Shown here: positions 61,738 through 64,000 of the stretch, piece by piece
Layout of the letters: each line of letters begins with the position of its first letter
Position numbering within the stretch: the first letter of the stretch is position 1
DNA from: Inediibacterium massiliense
Lineage (GTDB): Bacteria; Bacillota; Clostridia; Peptostreptococcales; Thermotaleaceae
Assembly: GCF_001282725.1 (NCBI RefSeq)
Contig: NZ_LN876584.1
Span: 187,122-251,121 of the forward strand
Reading direction: 5' to 3'
DNA length: 64,000 nucleotides
Made by a program: the position numbers and the translations under genes
Notes under the pieces: generated by a model
What the model saw: the letters and a program-made list of their open reading frames with translations, nothing else
Told to the model about the DNA's origin: nothing
The model's database searches: none

Positions 61738-63117
61738 CTACTTTCCTAAACAAAAATTAGAAAATATTGTATCGAGTACATCTTCTCCTACTGTATCCCC
61801 TGTAATCTCTCCTAAATATTCCCACGTATTTTTGATATCTACCTCTATAAAATCTAATGCAAGTCCATGATCAATAGCTTTAATCCCTTCTTTGATGCTT
61901 TCTTTGGCTCTCTCTAAAGCATTTTGATGTCTTACATTTGTAACAAAAGAAGCTTCTCCTTGTTTGACTTCTCCCCCATAAACCATATCTACAATCGTAT
62001 CTTCTAATTCCTCCATACCTTCTCCTGATAAAACGGACAATTTAATTATTTTTTTATTTGGAAGTATTTTTTGTATTTCATCTTTCGTAAAAATCTCAGG
62101 AAGATCTATTTTATTGAGTATTACGATAGCTTGTCTATTAGAAAGATATTTCATAATTTCTTGATCTTCATCTGTTAAAGGCTCTGAAGCATTTAAAACA
62201 AATATAATTAAATCTGCTTTATTAAAAAATTCTTTACTTCTTTCTACTCCTATTTTTTCTACTACATCTTCTGTCTCACGAATTCCAGCTGTATCTATAA
62301 TTTTGAGAGGAATTCCTTTGATACTGATATATTCTTCAATCACATCTCTTGTAGTTCCTGGTACATCTGTTACGATTGCCCTTGATTCTTTTAAAAGAGC
62401 ATTCATAAGGGATGATTTGCCTACATTGGGCTTTCCTATAATAACAGTACTTAATCCGTCTTTTAGTATTCTTCCTGTGTGAGCACTTTCTAAAAGTTTA
62501 TGAATATCCTTATAAATATGCTCAGCTTTTTCTTTTAATTCATGATAAGTAATTTCTTCAATATCTTCATCTGGGAAATCAATATTTACCGTAATATGAG
62601 CCATCATCTCTAATATATCATTACGAATTTTTTTGACTTCTTTTGATAAAGATCCTTCTAATTGGTCTAAGGCTACATCAAAGCTCTTATCTGTTTTTGC
62701 GCTAATTAAATCCATTACTGCCTCTGCTTGTGATAAGTCAATTCTTCCATTTAGAAAAGCCCTCTTTGTAAATTCACCAGGCTCTGCCATCCTTGCTCCA
62801 TTTCTTAATACCATTTCTAATATTTTTTTGACAGGAACAATTCCTCCATGACAATCTATTTCTGCTATATCTTCAGCCGTATAAGTAAAAGGGGCCTTCA
62901 TATAGGTAACCAAAACTTCATCAATCACATGTTTTGTACTAGGATCTATTATTTTTCCATGAGTTAATCTTCTGGATGAATACTCTTTTATAGATTTTCC
63001 TTTTGTAGGAATAAATATTTGATCTAATATTTTTATAGAATCTGGTCCACTTAATCTTACAATCCCAATACCAGCTTCTCCTGGTGCAGTAGCAATAGCT
63101 GCGATTGTATCACTCAT
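61738..63117 (-). CDS. mnmE: tRNA modification GTPase MnmE (TrmE)
   Basis: 459 residues: an N-terminal tetrahydrofolate-binding domain (DTIAAIATAPGEAGIGIVRLSG), helical domain, and G domain with G1 GKPNVGKSSL, DVPGTTRDV, DTAGIRETED and NKID. The C-terminal CLGK (CxGK catalytic cysteine) is intact. K+-dependent GTPase partner of MnmG. Confidence 0.97.
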   Translation of the reverse strand: MSDTIAAIATAPGEAGIGIVRLSGPDSIKILDQIFIPTKGKSIKEYSSRRLTHGKIIDPSTKHVIDEVLVTYMKAPFTYTAEDIAEIDCHGGIVPVKKILEMVLRNGARMAEPGEFTKRAFLNGRIDLSQAEAVMDLISAKTDKSFDVALDQLEGSLSKEVKKIRNDILEMMAHITVNIDFPDEDIEEITYHELKEKAEHIYKDIHKLLESAHTGRILKDGLSTVIIGKPNVGKSSLMNALLKESRAIVTDVPGTTRDVIEEYISIKGIPLKIIDTAGIRETEDVVEKIGVERSKEFFNKADLIIFVLNASEPLTDEDQEIMKYLSNRQAIVILNKIDLPEIFTKDEIQKILPNKKIIKLSVLSGEGMEELEDTIVDMVYGGEVKQGEASFVTNVRHQNALERAKESIKEGIKAIDHGLALDFIEVDIKNTWEYLGEITGDTVGEDVLDTIFSNFCLGK

Positions 63118-63262
63118 CTTCTCACCTCTTTATCAAAATCAATATCTATTTTATATCAAAAATTCTCATCTTGCTACGATAACTATTCCATTATATGAAA
63201 AAATTTTTTTTACTTCTATAATAGTATGCCTCATAAATTCAATGAAATTACAAAACAACAAT

Positions 63263-63289
63263 AAAACCCAGTAATACCTACTGGGTTTT
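63263..63289 (-). terminator. Terminator after jag
   Basis: AAAACCCAGTA / TACTGGGTTTT stem, five-base loop. It separates yidC-jag from the mnmE operon. Confidence 0.85.
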
Positions 63290-63294
63290 TACAC

Positions 63295-63912
63295 TTATTT
63301 TGCTGCAATAACAACCTTCCTAAAAGGTTCTTCTCCTTCGCTTTTTGTATATACATAAGGATGATTTTGAAGGGTAGAATGAATAATTCTTCTTTCATAT
63401 GGGTTCATAGGTTCAAGTCTAATGTCTTTTCTTTTAATCTTTACTTGATTAGCAAGCTTATTGGCAAGTCTGATTAATGTTTGCTCCCTTTTTTTCCTAT
63501 ATCCTTCTGTATCTACCACTACTCTTATGTAGTCATCTCGATCTTTATTGACTACTAAACTGACTAAATATTGAAGGGAATCTAGAGTTTGTCCTCTTCG
63601 TCCAATTAAGATTCCCATATCATTTCCTATAATCTCTACTTCTAATTGATCCCCATTTTGTTTTGTGTTACATTTTGCTTCTATATTCATATCTTTAAAT
63701 ATACTTTTTAAAAATTCTATTGCTTTATCTCCTGGAGAATCTATAATCATTACTTTTACTTTTGCTGGTTTTGTTCCAAAAAAACCTAAAATGCCTCTGC
63801 TTGGTTCTTCTAGTACTTGAATTTCTACTTGATCACGTGCAACTTTTAATTCGTCGAGGGCATTTTTCACAGCTTCTTCTACAGTTTTTCCTGCCTTCTC
63901 TGTGAATTTCAT
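63295..63912 (-). CDS. jag: Jag/KhpB RNA-binding protein
   Basis: 205 residues with the three Jag parts: N-terminal Jag domain (KFTEKAGKTVEEAVKNALDEL, VLEEPSRGILGFFGTKPAKV), a type II KH domain with GNDMGILIGRRGQTLDSLQYLVSLVVN, and an R3H domain (LEPMNPYERRIIHSTLQNHPYVYTKSEGEEPFRKVVI). Binds small RNAs with KhpA and influences cell elongation and sporulation elsewhere. It begins one base after the yidC stop. Confidence 0.95.
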   Translation of the reverse strand: MKFTEKAGKTVEEAVKNALDELKVARDQVEIQVLEEPSRGILGFFGTKPAKVKVMIIDSPGDKAIEFLKSIFKDMNIEAKCNTKQNGDQLEVEIIGNDMGILIGRRGQTLDSLQYLVSLVVNKDRDDYIRVVVDTEGYRKKREQTLIRLANKLANQVKIKRKDIRLEPMNPYERRIIHSTLQNHPYVYTKSEGEEPFRKVVIAAK

Positions 63913-63913
63913 G

Positions 63914-64000
63914 TTATTTTAATTCCTCCTTAGTTTTTGCAGCTTTTGGCATTAAAACTTGCTGAACTATTTGGAATACATTACTTACTACCCAATATAA
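63914..64000 (-). CDS. yidC: YidC membrane insertase, 3' end only
   Basis: The last 28 codons read LYWVVSNVFQIVQQVLMPKA..., the conserved end of the final membrane helix and the charged tail of YidC/OxaI (SpoIIIJ). The gene continues beyond the right edge. Located next to jag, as in almost all Firmicutes. Confidence 0.9.
   Translation of the reverse strand, partial: LYWVVSNVFQIVQQVLMPKAAKTKEELK

Overview
The window is a low-GC, AT-rich chromosome segment from a spore-forming member of the Clostridia. Firmicute markers include WalRK, GdpP, Noc and Soj/Spo0J, coat-like proteins, a YyaC-type spore protease and SOS boxes of the CGAAC-N4-GTTCG type. Gene order is that of the flank of a Firmicute replication origin. 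From the right edge leftward on the minus strand it runs yidC(end)-jag-mnmE-mnmG-rsmG-noc, parA-parB with a parS-like site, then rpsF-ssb-rpsR, gdpP-rplI-dnaB, purA and finally walR-walK, which runs off the left edge. The species cannot be named from sequence alone.

Layout. 1-8 kb: walK/walR, a gluzincin-like protease, an AprX-like subtilase, a LysM-G5-M23 cell-wall hydrolase and an M1-like peptidase. 8-10.6 kb: a DnaD-like/DnaC-like primosome pair and three tRNAs (Lys-TTT, Thr-TGT, Thr-CGT). 10.7-13.1 kb: a secreted protein with 28-residue repeats beside a two-component system, with a likely response-regulator box in its promoter. 13.1-14.8 kb: an IS3-family (IS150-like) element inside a small membrane-protein gene. 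15-25.5 kb: housekeeping core (purA, dnaB, rplI, gdpP, rpsR-ssb-rpsF). 25.7-33.5 kb: an MscS channel, selenium-linked YedF and DUF3343 proteins, CvpA and DUF5711 proteins, a YkvI transporter, two coat-like proteins, a Na/Ca exchanger and a PlsC acyltransferase.

33.5-46.2 kb is the standout: a contractile phage-tail-like particle (tailocin, R-type bacteriocin, PBSX/diffocin type). It has sheath, tube, chaperone with a -1 frameshift extension, tape measure, hub, baseplate, collagen-like and knob-type fibres, holin and M15 endopeptidase, but no terminase, portal or capsid. A sigma-region-4-like regulator sits at its head. A LexA box overlaps one promoter upstream of the regulator. Two copies of a 59-nt promoter-like module with exactly conserved spacing lie in front of the regulator and in front of the structural genes. 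This suggests a two-step circuit: DNA damage releases the regulator, which then drives the tail operon.

46.3-55.7 kb: a lipoprotein, TspO, an ECF sigma/anti-sigma/TPR operon, YyaC, UPF0180 and DUF4446 proteins, a cysteine-desulfurase-like enzyme, a small DnaA-N-like protein, a MATE pump and a DUF4184 protein. 55.7-64 kb: parB/parA, a half-size GDT1 transporter, noc, rsmG, mnmG, mnmE, jag and the end of yidC.

A second novelty is a family of about 180-210 bp palindromic elements at 18.3, 42.3 and 55.8 kb, plus a 98 bp internally deleted copy at 25.6 kb. Each copy sits between direct repeats of about 20-26 bp.
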